DNA of 64,000 nt from Poritiphilus flavus (GTDB lineage Bacteria > Bacteroidota > Bacteroidia > Flavobacteriales > Flavobacteriaceae). Of the stretch, positions 47,469 to 55,295 are shown piece by piece. The stretch lies in assembly GCF_009901585.1 (NCBI RefSeq), contig NZ_WXYO01000002.1, forward strand, positions 590,769-654,768. The letters are read 5' to 3'. Both the position numbers and the translations under genes were made by a program. The stretch's first letter is position 1, and every line of letters begins with the position of its first letter. Below the pieces are notes generated by a model. The model ran no database searches, was not told where the DNA came from, and worked only from the letters and a program-made list of their open reading frames with translations.

Positions 47469-47628
47469 GTCTAAAAATCCAATAGTCCAAACGTCCAACA
47501 ATCTATTAGTCTAAAAATCCAATAGTCTAACCGTCCAAAAATCCATAAGTCTAAAAATCCAATAGTCTAACCGTCCAAAAATCCATAAGTCTAAAAATCC
47601 AATAATCGAACCGTCCAACAATCTAATC
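47469..47628. repeat. Four tandem 40-bp repeat units
   Basis: Units start at 47469, 47509, 47549 and 47589, each opening GTCTAAAAATCCAATA. Units two and three are identical; one and four differ at several positions in the second half. Each unit has an internal sub-period of roughly 10-13 bases built from GTCYAA and ATCYA words. There are no unique spacers, so it is not a CRISPR array. Confidence 0.92.
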
Positions 47629-47634
47629 CTCCAA

Positions 47635-47688
47635 TTAAACTTAAACTTGATCTTAAACTTAATCTTATACTTAAACTTGTACTTCTAA
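47635..47688. repeat. Hexanucleotide repeat tract abutting the DUF2461 start codon
   Basis: Nine consecutive hexamers from 47635 to 47688 read TTAAAC, TTAAAC, TTGATC, TTAAAC, TTAATC, TTATAC, TTAAAC, TTGTAC and TTCTAA. The ATG of the next gene follows three bases later. The tract occupies the place of the ribosome binding site and leader, so changes in copy number could alter expression. Confidence 0.85.
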
Positions 47689-47691
47689 CCC

Positions 47692-48345
47692 ATGAACTTT
47701 AAAGAACTTCTCCGATTCCTGGGAGAGCTGCAACAAAACAATTCCAAGGAATGGATGGATGCCAACCGCAAACGGTATCAGCAGTTACGTAAGGAATTTA
47801 TAGCCTGGCTGGATGACATAGACAGAAGCCTGGCCGAAATAGATGATGGGTATTACCCTACGCCTGGTAAGAAAGGCATCAATCGCATCAATAACAATCT
47901 GATGTTCCATCCGAATAAACCGATATATAAGGATCATTTTGCTGCAGGTTTAGACAAGGCTCCGGGAACAGGCGATTTTTATGTGGAAATTGGACTACAG
48001 GGCTCCCTTTTCGCTGGCGGAATATGGCGACCGGAACCCAAAACCCTCAGAAGTATACGGGAAGCAATAGATTATGATGGGGAAGAGTTTCAGAAGATCC
48101 TCAACAAAAGATCCTTCAAGGCGTTGTTCGGGGATTTGTACGAAGACGAAAAACTGACGACCGCCCCGAAAGGCTTTCAGAAGGACCATCCGTACATTGA
48201 TTTGCTGCGGAATAAATCCTTTGGGGTAGTTCATCGTTTTTCGAATGAGGAGGTCTTTCAACCGGATTTCAAGGATAAGCTGATTAAGGTCTACCTGGAA
48301 ATGCTGCCGTTCCGGCGTTATCTGAACAAAGCTATTACGGTTTAA
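47692..48345 (+). CDS. DUF2461 domain protein
   Basis: This 217-residue protein fits DUF2461 (TIGR02453): FLGELQQNNSKEWMDANRK at the start, then GINRINNNLMFHPNKPIYKD and GDFYVEIGLQGSLFAGGIW. A C-terminal VFQPDFKDKLIKVYLEMLPF ends the domain. The family is widespread in bacteria and fungi and has no established function. No signal peptide or membrane segment is visible. The start is fixed by the ATG directly after a hexamer repeat tract, without an obvious Shine-Dalgarno sequence. Confidence 0.9.
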   Translation: MNFKELLRFLGELQQNNSKEWMDANRKRYQQLRKEFIAWLDDIDRSLAEIDDGYYPTPGKKGINRINNNLMFHPNKPIYKDHFAAGLDKAPGTGDFYVEIGLQGSLFAGGIWRPEPKTLRSIREAIDYDGEEFQKILNKRSFKALFGDLYEDEKLTTAPKGFQKDHPYIDLLRNKSFGVVHRFSNEEVFQPDFKDKLIKVYLEMLPFRRYLNKAITV

Positions 48346-48502
48346 AATTTACGGGGTATCGAGATCGATGTTCTATTAGCCTGAAGATGTATAGCACATT
48401 TTTTCAAGGCTATGTCCAGCTCATTTTGGCAATTGTTGGTATCTTCATACCTTATTCCCAAAGCTAACAGGATATTTATCTGAATCCATAATTCCAATTG
48501 AT

Positions 48503-49087
48503 TTGAAAGACGATAGAGTGCGAAACATCCGGAAAGAACTACTCTCGGATAACTGGTACGTTTTAAACAAATTCAGCTATGAATACCGAAAGGACGACGG
48601 CAGTTGGGAAACCCAGCACAGGGAGGCCTATGATAGGGGTAACGGCGCTGCAATTTTGCTTTATAACAAAGAGAAGGGAACAGTGGTGCTTACCCGGCAG
48701 TTTCGTATGCCTACTTATGTAAACGGGAATACTGATGGGATGATGATCGAGGTGTGCGCCGGACTCCTGGACGGTGATAACCCTGAGGATTGCATCCGAA
48801 AAGAAGTGGAGGAGGAAACGGGTTATAAGATCAGCGAAGTTCAGAAAGTTATGGAATCTTATATGTCTCCGGGTTCAGTAACAGAGATCCTTTATTTCTT
48901 TGTCGGCGCCTATGAAGATAGGATGAAAGTTGGGAAGGGTGGTGGAGTCGAAGATGAGACCGAAAACATTGAAGTGCTCGAGATCCCATTCCGCGAGGCC
49001 AGGGAAATGATAAGCTCTGGCGAAATCTGCGATGCAAAATCTATCATGTTATTGCAGTATGCCGAGATCAATCGGTTATTTGACTGA
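48503..49087 (+). CDS. nudK: NUDIX hydrolase, GDP-mannose pyrophosphatase (NudK) type
   Basis: This 194-residue protein resembles E. coli NudK along its length: [34 protein letters not shown] and the Nudix helix [19 protein letters not shown]. The catalytic REVxEE-like residues of the Nudix box appear as [10 protein letters not shown]. The expected first Glu of the box is Asn here, which may tune activity but does not remove the metal-binding Glu pair. NudK hydrolyses GDP-mannose to GMP and mannose-1-phosphate. The frame opens with TTG at 48503; no ATG gives the conserved N-terminus. MsrA follows 21 bases later. Confidence 0.87.
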   Translation: MKDDRVRNIRKELLSDNWYVLNKFSYEYRKDDGSWETQHREAYDRGNGAAILLYNKEKGTVVLTRQFRMPTYVNGNTDGMMIEVCAGLLDGDNPEDCIRKEVEEETGYKISEVQKVMESYMSPGSVTEILYFFVGAYEDRMKVGKGGGVEDETENIEVLEIPFREAREMISSGEICDAKSIMLLQYAEINRLFD

Positions 49088-49108
49088 GCTGCTTACGACT
49101 AATGTGGT

Positions 49109-49615
49109 ATGGCTTTAGAGAAAATTGCTTTTGGAGGCGGCTGTCATTGGTGTACAGAAGCCGTATTTCAATCACTGAGAGGCGTCCATAGCGTGGAGCA
49201 GGGTTTTGTATCTCCGGATAGTACGGACCGTAGTTTTTCGGAAGCTGTGATCGTGACATACGATTCCGAGATGATAACGCTTAAAGATCTGAGCCTAATC
49301 CATTTGTTTACGCACGAAAGCACCTCTAAGCATTCCATGCGGACCAAGTACCGCTCTGCTATCTATACCTTTAATAAAATGGACGAAGAATTTCTGTTTC
49401 AAATCTGGGATGAACTGCAGGCGGAGTTTCAGAGCAAACTGATCACGCAAATATTGCCTTTCAAGGAATTCAGGGCCTCTGATGAACAATTCCAGAATTA
49501 TTATCGCAAGGATCCCGGGAAACCATTCTGCAAAAGATATATCCACCCTAAACTGGAGCTGCTTAGAAGGCTGTTCTCATCTCATTTGGATACGCGTACA
49601 TCCGTTACTCAATAG
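49109..49615 (+). CDS. msrA: Peptide-methionine (S)-S-oxide reductase
   Basis: This 168-residue protein has the MsrA active-site motif GGGCHWCTEAVF close to the N-terminus. It has the KYRSAIYTFNK segment that corresponds to the usual QYRS region. It reduces methionine-S-sulfoxide in proteins using thioredoxin. The central GHAE and HDPT motifs of common MsrA proteins are changed (SFSEAV and HESTSKHS), so it is a divergent member. It has no signal peptide. Its stop overlaps the convergent PBP4-type gene by seven bases. Confidence 0.87.
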   Translation: MALEKIAFGGGCHWCTEAVFQSLRGVHSVEQGFVSPDSTDRSFSEAVIVTYDSEMITLKDLSLIHLFTHESTSKHSMRTKYRSAIYTFNKMDEEFLFQIWDELQAEFQSKLITQILPFKEFRASDEQFQNYYRKDPGKPFCKRYIHPKLELLRRLFSSHLDTRTSVTQ

Positions 49616-50895
49616 CTGTCCCTCATCGTCTCCAGTACCTTCTGCATACGGTGCTTTATTTCCCCATTGGACAGGCGGAAATGGTTGTTCATAAAACTAA
49701 AGATCAAGGTCTTCCCGGATTTTGTGATCAAATATCCGCTTAGGCAATGATTGTTTCCCAGGGTTCCGGTCTTCGCAAAGACATAGGGTCCCTGAACTCC
49801 CGGGTACCATTCCTTTAGTGTTCCGGAAATACCGCCAGCCGGAAAAAAATGTAAAAGTCTTTCCCTGGGAACCTCGTGGTATAAGCGGTTCAGCACATAT
49901 ACCATAGACTCAGGAGTAAATAGATTGTAACGGGACAGACCCGAACCATCTACCCATCTTGGCGGTTGTTTTAGGTCCACCAGAAAGCCGTCCATGACAT
50001 GATTCCTGGCTTTGGCGGAGCTAAGTGTATCTGAAAGGGTGGAGGAGGAGAGGATGAGCAACTGTTCAGCTAAAAAATTGTCGCTGAGGTGCATCATTCG
50101 TTTCAGAACAGAATCCAACCGCATACCTGAAAGTACTTTTTTTGGTGTTGGTGCCATGCCGCTGTCAATGCGGATCTCCTTGCCCAGCATCTTCTCCAGC
50201 AAACCTTTGGTTGTCAAATTTGCTGTACGATAGGGTATTTCAACAGTATCTGCCGCGTTTATATCATAATAGAACTGATTTCTATCTGGCTCACGGTTTC
50301 TTGCTTCCCTAAAGGTGCTAATGCTGTCCCTGAAATAGTCAGGGCTAACTCTTACAGAATCCTGCTGATATAGGGTGGCTACGTTCCCGTACAAGGGCAA
50401 ACCGGACCTTTCCGGGGAGTAGTACCAATCATAATCCTCCCAGGCCCAACCCGGACCAAACTTGTCTTCCTGAAAATTGGCCGGATATAGCGTGATATTG
50501 GAATAACCATTTAGGAATTTGATCAGGGTACTATCCTGAAAATGGGGGTGAAGCGCGGTGGGGTCTCCGGTGCCTTCTATACGAAGCGTATCATTGGAAA
50601 ACTGATATTTTAGAGCTGGTATATGGTCCGGAAGTAATTTAAGGGAAGTATATAAAGTGAAGATCTTGGTATTACTTGCCGGGGTAAAGTATTTGTTGCT
50701 GTTTTTACTGAAAATCGTGTCTTTGGAAGCAGGATCATAGAAAAATATGCCCGTAAAGTGTTTGTCAGAAGTTTCTTCCCCAAGGATTTGGTTGACGGAC
50801 CTTGCAATTCGCGGATATTTTTGACTTGCACAACTGCCTAAAAGTATGATTATCAGCACATAAAATAAACATAATTTTGTATCTTTGCCCCCCAT
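49609..50895 (-). CDS. D-alanyl-D-alanine carboxypeptidase/endopeptidase (PBP4, S13 family), lipoprotein
   Basis: This 428-residue protein has a lipoprotein signal (lipobox GSC near residue 22) and the three penicillin-binding motifs in order. They are SNTK in TPASNTKIF, SDN in MHLSDNFLAEQLL, and KTG in FAKTGTLGNNH. Class C PBPs trim peptidoglycan stem peptides or split cross-links in the periplasm. The length is normal for PBP4-type proteins. It is transcribed toward msrA and diverges from the small conserved gene at 51032. Confidence 0.93.
   Translation of the reverse strand: MGGKDTKLCLFYVLIIILLGSCASQKYPRIARSVNQILGEETSDKHFTGIFFYDPASKDTIFSKNSNKYFTPASNTKIFTLYTSLKLLPDHIPALKYQFSNDTLRIEGTGDPTALHPHFQDSTLIKFLNGYSNITLYPANFQEDKFGPGWAWEDYDWYYSPERSGLPLYGNVATLYQQDSVRVSPDYFRDSISTFREARNREPDRNQFYYDINAADTVEIPYRTANLTTKGLLEKMLGKEIRIDSGMAPTPKKVLSGMRLDSVLKRMMHLSDNFLAEQLLILSSSTLSDTLSSAKARNHVMDGFLVDLKQPPRWVDGSGLSRYNLFTPESMVYVLNRLYHEVPRERLLHFFPAGGISGTLKEWYPGVQGPYVFAKTGTLGNNHCLSGYLITKSGKTLIFSFMNNHFRLSNGEIKHRMQKVLETMRDSY
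50880..50887 (+). promoter_or_regulatory. Bacteroidota-type -7 box TATCTTTG
   Basis: TATCTTTG is a perfect TAnnTTTG match on the plus strand, followed by a run of C residues. It lies 144 bases upstream of the small gene at 51032. A 9-base inverted repeat (AGATCAGTT at 50898-50906, AACTGATCT at 50953-50961) starts about ten bases downstream and would fold in the leader. No good -33 TTTG is seen at the usual distance. Confidence 0.5.
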
Positions 50896-50989
50896 GCAGA
50901 TCAGTTGGTTTTTGGTTGTTTGTCGATTTTAACATGAAATTATCCAATTTTTAACTGATCTCATACAATAATGGTTACCTTTTTTTGGT

Positions 50990-50997
50990 TAACTTTG
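50990..50997 (+). promoter_or_regulatory. Second -7 box TAACTTTG upstream of the 65-residue gene
   Basis: TAACTTTG is a second perfect TAnnTTTG match, 34 bases before the ATG at 51032. Together with the box at 50880 it suggests two start points for the small gene. The upstream -33 region lacks a clear TTTG. Confidence 0.5.
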
Positions 50998-51031
50998 ATA
51001 ACAACAGTCTAACTTAAAACATTCTGATAAT

Positions 51032-51229
51032 ATGGCTAGAGCGATGCTGGAGTACTACAAAACAGTACTCCAAAAAGTAAGTTTTGATGCAAAATTGTTT
51101 AGCAAAGAACTTAAAAAAGCAGTTTCCCGACTCTTACCCAACGAAATCGAAGAACTCAAACACTGGTTACAACAGTTCATTACGGATAAACCGGAACTGA
51201 GACCCAGCTTAATTTATTTAAAAGCATAA
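51032..51229 (+). CDS. Small conserved hypothetical protein (65 residues)
   Basis: This 65-residue protein is basic and helix-rich. It runs from MARAMLEYYKTVLQKVSFDA through the segment LLPNEIEELKHWLQQFI near residues 38-54. There is no signal peptide or membrane segment. It has its own candidate promoters and a strong terminator directly downstream, so it is a dedicated single-gene transcript; I recall similar short proteins in many Flavobacteriaceae. No motif gives a function; binding of nucleic acid or of another protein is possible from charge and size. Confidence 0.85.
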   Translation: MARAMLEYYKTVLQKVSFDAKLFSKELKKAVSRLLPNEIEELKHWLQQFITDKPELRPSLIYLKA

Positions 51230-51232
51230 GAT

Positions 51233-51256
51233 AAGCCACCTTCGGGTGGCTTTTTT
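51233..51256 (+). terminator. Intrinsic terminator after the 65-residue gene
   Basis: AAGCCACC (51233-51240) pairs with GGTGGCTT (51245-51252) across a TTCG tetraloop, followed by further T residues to 51256. The stem begins four bases after the stop codon and is one of the strongest terminators in the window. Confidence 0.93.
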
Positions 51257-51310
51257 ATTTCGTATTCACGCAACCTAACGATCCCAAGTCCGTCTTCCAA
51301 TAAAACTATC

Positions 51311-51724
51311 ATGAGATTTTTGGCCATCATTTCCATTGCATTTGTCCTGGCCTGCAATTCCGATGACAGCTTTTCAGATCTTCCGGAAAATGCTGAGGAT
51401 ATCAAATCATCCGAATTAGTGGGTAAATGGGTGCTTGAAGCTACAAGAATTAGCCCGGGTGGCGTAGTGGACTGGACCGAAGATAACAGCGGTTCCAATA
51501 TAATTTTTGATCTAAACCGTTCCTTTATCTGGGATTACAACAACGGTACCGACCCACTGGAGGGAACCTTCGCGGTTGAGGATAATTTGCTCAGTCTGAC
51601 TTATCCGGATAACCTGGGTGGAGAAATAGAAAGACAATACTACCTAAGTATAGAAGGCAGCATTTTTCAGATCAATTATATAGGCTGCATAGAAAGCTGC
51701 ACCTTGCAATTCAGGAGGCAGTAA
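51311..51724 (+). CDS. Lipocalin-like lipoprotein
   Basis: This 137-residue protein has a lipoprotein signal with lipobox LAC (Cys near residue 16) and a small beta-rich domain resembling Bacteroidota lipocalin-like proteins. Visible segments are LVGKWVLEATRISPGGVVD, FDLNRSFIWDYNNG and GTFAVEDNLLSLTYPD. Two Cys near the C-terminus (IGCIESC) could form a disulfide in the periplasm. No function is recognised. It converges with oxyR across three bases. Confidence 0.78.
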   Translation: MRFLAIISIAFVLACNSDDSFSDLPENAEDIKSSELVGKWVLEATRISPGGVVDWTEDNSGSNIIFDLNRSFIWDYNNGTDPLEGTFAVEDNLLSLTYPDNLGGEIERQYYLSIEGSIFQINYIGCIESCTLQFRRQ

Positions 51725-51727
51725 GGA

Positions 51728-52669
51728 TCAGTTCTTGTTCACAGGGCTGATGATCTTTACATCCTGAAAAGCGATCGCCCCTCTTACAATTCCGGAAATT
51801 ACTTCCTTAAGCGCTTCGGTGATCTGGATCTTCAACTCCTTTTTGTGATAGATAAGGCTTACTTCCCTGGCCGGTGGCGGATTATTGAAGAATTTCAGGT
51901 TCTTCCGTTTTTTCTCGTCCAATTCCAGGGTGTTTAAAAAGGGCAGGAGGGTCATTCCAAGATCCTCGTCGGCCAGGTTGATCAGCGTTTCAAAACTCCC
52001 GCTTTGTAATTGAAAATGCTCATCCGGATAACTCTTGCTCGTTTTGCAGAGATTGATCACCCCATCCCTGAAACAGTGCCCGTCCTGCAACAATAAGATG
52101 TCATTAATGTCCAGATCTGCCGGGTTTAACTGTACCTCCTTGTTTAAGCGGTGATTCTTGGGGACATAACCAACAAAGGGTTCGTAATACAGAGGTCGCT
52201 CCTTGATAAACTCAATTTCCAAAGGAGTCGCCGCAATCCCGGCATCAAGATGCCCATCCTGAATATTTCGTATTAAACTCTCGGTGCTCTGTTCTTTTAT
52301 GATCAGATTGACCTTGGGATAGCGATTGATAAAAGCTTTCAGGAACATAGGCAAGAGCGTTGGCATTACGGTCGGGATAATACCCAGCACATATTCTCCT
52401 CCGATAAACCCCTTTTCCTGGTCAACAATGTCCCTGATCCTTTCTGCCTCATTGACAATGTTTTTCGCCTGAGCCACGATCTTCATTCCGGCATCGGTTA
52501 TGGAAATTGGCTTTTTGCTGCGATCGAAAATCAGTACGTCCAACTCATCCTCAAGCTTCTGAACCTGCATGCTTAGGGTAGGTTGTGTAACAAAACTTTT
52601 CTCTGCAGCCAATGTAAAGTTTTTGTACTCGGCGACCGCGAGCACATACTGCAATTGGGTGATAGTCAT
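51728..52669 (-). CDS. oxyR: LysR-family hydrogen peroxide sensor OxyR
   Basis: This protein has an N-terminal LysR helix-turn-helix (TITQLQYVLAVAEYKNFTLA). Its effector domain carries the redox pair in GHCFRDGVINLC. Starting at the second of two adjacent ATG codons, the cysteines become C199 and C208, identical to E. coli numbering, which favours the start at 52669. On oxidation by peroxide the pair forms a disulfide and the protein activates defence genes. It diverges from dps, a classic target, across a 98-base gap. Confidence 0.92.
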   Translation of the reverse strand: MTITQLQYVLAVAEYKNFTLAAEKSFVTQPTLSMQVQKLEDELDVLIFDRSKKPISITDAGMKIVAQAKNIVNEAERIRDIVDQEKGFIGGEYVLGIIPTVMPTLLPMFLKAFINRYPKVNLIIKEQSTESLIRNIQDGHLDAGIAATPLEIEFIKERPLYYEPFVGYVPKNHRLNKEVQLNPADLDINDILLLQDGHCFRDGVINLCKTSKSYPDEHFQLQSGSFETLINLADEDLGMTLLPFLNTLELDEKKRKNLKFFNNPPPAREVSLIYHKKELKIQITEALKEVISGIVRGAIAFQDVKIISPVNKN

Positions 52670-52767
52670 CAATACAAGTTTTGAACTATAAAGGTATAAA
52701 AACTATCGATAAAATTTATGCAAATTAGCATTTATATTTGATAATTTTATATTAAAATTTAAGAGAT
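52670..52767. promoter_or_regulatory. Shared oxyR/dps control region
   Basis: The gap is very AT-rich and contains CTAT and ATA words in the stretch 52687-52712, resembling a loose OxyR site (ATAG/CTAT arms). A TATATTTG at 52734-52741 fits the -7 box for dps, 27 bases before its ATG. Neither is proven; the divergent layout is the main support. Confidence 0.5.
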
Positions 52768-53247
52768 ATGGAACTTAACAGTATAGGATTAAAAGCAAAA
52801 GAGTCGATAGATCTGGCCAAGGGACTCAATGAATTACTGGCCAATTTTCAACAGTACTATATGAACCTTAGGGGGATACACTGGAATATCAAGGGAAAAC
52901 AGTTTTTTGATCTTCATCAGAAATTTGAGGAATTGTATACAGATACAAATCAAAAAGTAGACGAGATCGCCGAGCGTATACTAACGCTGGGAGGTGTTCC
53001 CTACCATACTTTTGAGGACTACCTCGGAAATTCACAAATTTCAGTTGGGAAAAACATTACCGGGGACGAAGAGGCGGTGCAACTGATCGTTGATTCGCTA
53101 AAGCAACTTCTGATTCTGGAAAGACGAATTTTGGTCGCCTCCGATGAAGCCAATGACGAGGGTACCAATGCTATGATGAGTGATTTTATCACGGAACAGG
53201 AAAAAACCGTCTGGATGATGAAGGCCTGGCTTTCCGAAGAGATATAG
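52768..53247 (+). CDS. dps: Dps-family DNA-protecting ferritin-like protein
   Basis: This 159-residue protein has the Dps ferroxidase segments NLRGIHWNIKGKQFFDLHQ and FEELYTDTNQKVDEIAERI, with the His, Asp and Glu ligands found at the dimer interface. Dps dodecamers oxidise ferrous iron with hydrogen peroxide and store it, protecting DNA. The length is typical. It lies opposite oxyR and upstream of a sigma-54 activator, in a stress-related neighbourhood. Confidence 0.95.
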   Translation: MELNSIGLKAKESIDLAKGLNELLANFQQYYMNLRGIHWNIKGKQFFDLHQKFEELYTDTNQKVDEIAERILTLGGVPYHTFEDYLGNSQISVGKNITGDEEAVQLIVDSLKQLLILERRILVASDEANDEGTNAMMSDFITEQEKTVWMMKAWLSEEI

Positions 53248-53290
53248 GTTCTCCCGGTATCGGCTAAGTCCGGGGGCGTTGTACATCAAA

Positions 53291-53309
53291 TGCGTATATT
53301 TATTACGCA
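53291..53309. promoter_or_regulatory. Inverted repeat before the sigma-54 activator gene
   Basis: TGCGTA (53291-53296) and TACGCA (53304-53309) form a perfect dyad with a seven-base spacer, 18 bases before the activator ATG at 53328. It may be an operator for autoregulation or a dps-distal hairpin; a T-tract is absent, so a terminator is unlikely. Confidence 0.45.
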
Positions 53310-53327
53310 GATTGGTAAATACGCTCA

Positions 53328-55166
53328 ATGGACGAGGCTAAGCTTAAGGAAATTACCGGCTTTCTTACTCAGGTACCTTTTTTTGTTGAGGTCGACAAGG
53401 CTTCCCTGATCAGACTTTGCAAGGATCTGGAGATCATTAGTTATTACCGCAATGACACCATTTTCAGCAAAGGGGATCAGGGAAGCTCTATGTATGTCAT
53501 TTATCGCGGCGCCGTAAGGGTCCACGAAGATGAGCATCAGTTCGGTACGCTTGGCAGGGGTGAGTGTTTTGGTGAATATGCGGTAATTGACAATGAAGTA
53601 AGATCGGCTTCGGTTACGGCTATTGAAGAAACCCAATTATTGGAGATACCGCAACGGTCTTTTTTAGATCTGATGAAAAAGGACAGCGGTTTCGCCCAGG
53701 GAATACTGGGGGTAATGATCAGGCGTCATCGGGAGCTGGATACTATACAGGAGCGGCTTGCCAGTTCCAAGAAGCAATTAGAACTGGCCAATAGCAAAAT
53801 GAGCGGATTGATCAATGGTGCCATGGACGCCATTATTATGTTCAACCAGGATTTCCGTATCATCCTTACTAACCCTTCGGCAAATGAATTGCTGGAAAAT
53901 GAAGACGTCCTCCAGCGTAATGTCCTCTTCTTTTTAGACGATACCAGTGCTCAACTCCTGGAATCCCTGGTGGAATCGGTAAAAGCGGAGCACGCCAAAT
54001 TCCTTCCCCAGCCGATTCGCGTCATCGGATCGGAGGAAACCACTTCACTGAACGAGGGTACTTTAAGCAAATATGGAGTTGGGGAACAGACCTTCTACAC
54101 CCTTATTTTGAGAAATATCGAGGCAAGGCTGAAAGCCCAGGATACCATTGATCTCCTGACCCAGCAGACCGAATACCTTGAGGAGGAATTGATGGAACTG
54201 ACCGATAGTTACGGAATTATAGCTGAGGACATCCGAATGCAAAATGTTCTGGAACTGGTGGAGCAGGTAGCGGTAACGGATGCGACTGTGCTGATCAGTG
54301 GAGAGACCGGTACAGGTAAGGAATTAGTGGCAAGGGCGATTCACAAGGCGAGCAAGCGAAATGATAAAGCGCTCATCCGCATAAATTGTGGAGCCATACC
54401 GGCGAACCTGATAGAGAGTGAACTTTTCGGTCACGAAAAAGGAGCTTTTACAGGAGCTACCGCCAGCAGAAAAGGCCGTTTTTTGCTTGCAGACAAAGGG
54501 ACCATATTTTTAGATGAGATTGGGGAATTACCTCTGGAACTGCAGCCTAAACTGTTAAGGGTTATTCAGGAAGGAGAATTTGATCCGGTGGGTAGCTCAG
54601 AGACCCTAAGGGTAGATGTCCGCATCATTGCAGCGACGCATCGGGATCTTCTCGATTTATCCAAAAAGGGTAAATTCCGCGAAGACCTTTACTACCGGCT
54701 AAATGTATTTCCCATTCAGGTTCCGCCACTTCGCGAGCGGGGGAGTGACATCCATTTGATCGCAGGACAAATGCTGCAGCAATACGCTGCTAAGCTCAAC
54801 AAGACGGTAAAAAAACTTTCAGAAGCGGATAAGGCCATACTTTCCGGCTACCCTTGGCCAGGCAATGTCAGGGAGCTTCAGAATACCATAGAACGCGCCG
54901 TGATCCTCAGCCCTAAAGGTGCTATAGACTGGAGGACTTTTGTGCCGGACTCCCGGACTGGTCCGGCAGAAGGGCTACAACCCCCTCAACCCAACATCCT
55001 TACCTCGGAAGAATTGGCGGATCTGGAAAGGGAAAACATCAAACGGGCCTTGAAAAAAACCTCCTGGAAAGTTTCCGGAAAGAACGGGGCTGCTGCATTA
55101 CTTAAACTACCTCCCACCACCCTGGCTTCCAAGATCAAGGCCCTGGGCATATCCCGCCCTGTATAA
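53328..55166 (+). CDS. Sigma-54-dependent activator with cyclic-nucleotide-binding and PAS domains
   Basis: This 612-residue protein starts with a CRP-like cyclic-nucleotide-binding domain (about 15-130) whose phosphate-binding cassette is FGEYAVIDNEVRSASVTA, with R92 and S93 at the usual cNMP-contact places. A PAS-like domain (about 155-280) follows. The AAA+ domain has Walker A GETGTGKE (325-332), the sigma-54 contact loop GAFTGA (372-377) and Walker B IFLDEIGEL. A Fis-type helix-turn-helix ends the protein. There is no receiver domain, so input is likely a cyclic nucleotide and/or a PAS ligand. A palindrome triplet and a -24/-12 promoter lie just downstream. Confidence 0.93.
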   Translation: MDEAKLKEITGFLTQVPFFVEVDKASLIRLCKDLEIISYYRNDTIFSKGDQGSSMYVIYRGAVRVHEDEHQFGTLGRGECFGEYAVIDNEVRSASVTAIEETQLLEIPQRSFLDLMKKDSGFAQGILGVMIRRHRELDTIQERLASSKKQLELANSKMSGLINGAMDAIIMFNQDFRIILTNPSANELLENEDVLQRNVLFFLDDTSAQLLESLVESVKAEHAKFLPQPIRVIGSEETTSLNEGTLSKYGVGEQTFYTLILRNIEARLKAQDTIDLLTQQTEYLEEELMELTDSYGIIAEDIRMQNVLELVEQVAVTDATVLISGETGTGKELVARAIHKASKRNDKALIRINCGAIPANLIESELFGHEKGAFTGATASRKGRFLLADKGTIFLDEIGELPLELQPKLLRVIQEGEFDPVGSSETLRVDVRIIAATHRDLLDLSKKGKFREDLYYRLNVFPIQVPPLRERGSDIHLIAGQMLQQYAAKLNKTVKKLSEADKAILSGYPWPGNVRELQNTIERAVILSPKGAIDWRTFVPDSRTGPAEGLQPPQPNILTSEELADLERENIKRALKKTSWKVSGKNGAAALLKLPPTTLASKIKALGISRPV

Positions 55167-55169
55167 TTC

Positions 55170-55221
55170 ACGAAATTTCGTAAAATTATTAACGACAATT
55201 CGTAAATATACGATATATCGT
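55170..55221. promoter_or_regulatory. Three ACGA-N4-TCGT palindromes (likely upstream activator sites)
   Basis: Sites lie at 55170-55181 (ACGAAATTTCGT), 55192-55203 (ACGACAATTCGT) and 55210-55221 (ACGATATATCGT), with centres 22 and 18 bases apart. The last is extended to a 14-base palindrome. They sit 60-110 bases upstream of a -24/-12 promoter, the usual place for binding of a sigma-54 activator, and directly follow the activator gene. Binding by that activator is inference. Confidence 0.75.
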
Positions 55222-55280
55222 AATAAATTCAATTGTGGTTTACTCACTTAAATAACTGATAATAAGATAGTTGTGATCTT

Positions 55281-55295
55281 TGGCACAGCAACTGC
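55281..55295 (+). promoter_or_regulatory. Sigma-54 (-24/-12) promoter of the osmC-like gene
   Basis: TGGCAC-AGCAA-CTGC at 55281-55295 matches the -24/-12 consensus TGGCAC-N5-TTGC with one mismatch. The invariant GG (55282-55283) and GC (55294-55295) are spaced as in the consensus. Transcription should start near 55307, 34 bases before the ATG. The adjacent sigma-54 activator gene makes the call stronger. Confidence 0.8.

Larger units (their letters stand above)
47107..47691. other. Repeat-rich intergenic region without genes
   Basis: This 585-base gap contains no convincing reading frame. It is built from three blocks: three copies of a GGAGGATAAA-ended element interleaved with two GAGCGCAGTCGAG elements (47121-47346), four tandem 40-base units (47469-47628), and a run of hexamers of the form TTNNNC (47635-47682). 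CAGT-rich spacers lie between the first elements. Such stretches are seen between genes in flavobacterial chromosomes; origin and role are unknown. Confidence 0.85.

Noticed and set aside
47469-47628. Possible CRISPR array
   Set aside because: The 40-base units are adjacent with no unique spacers and no cas genes are present; it is a plain tandem repeat.
48377-48412. TAGCCT/AGGCTA hairpin after the DUF2461 gene as a terminator
   Set aside because: The loop is long and no T-tract follows the stem.
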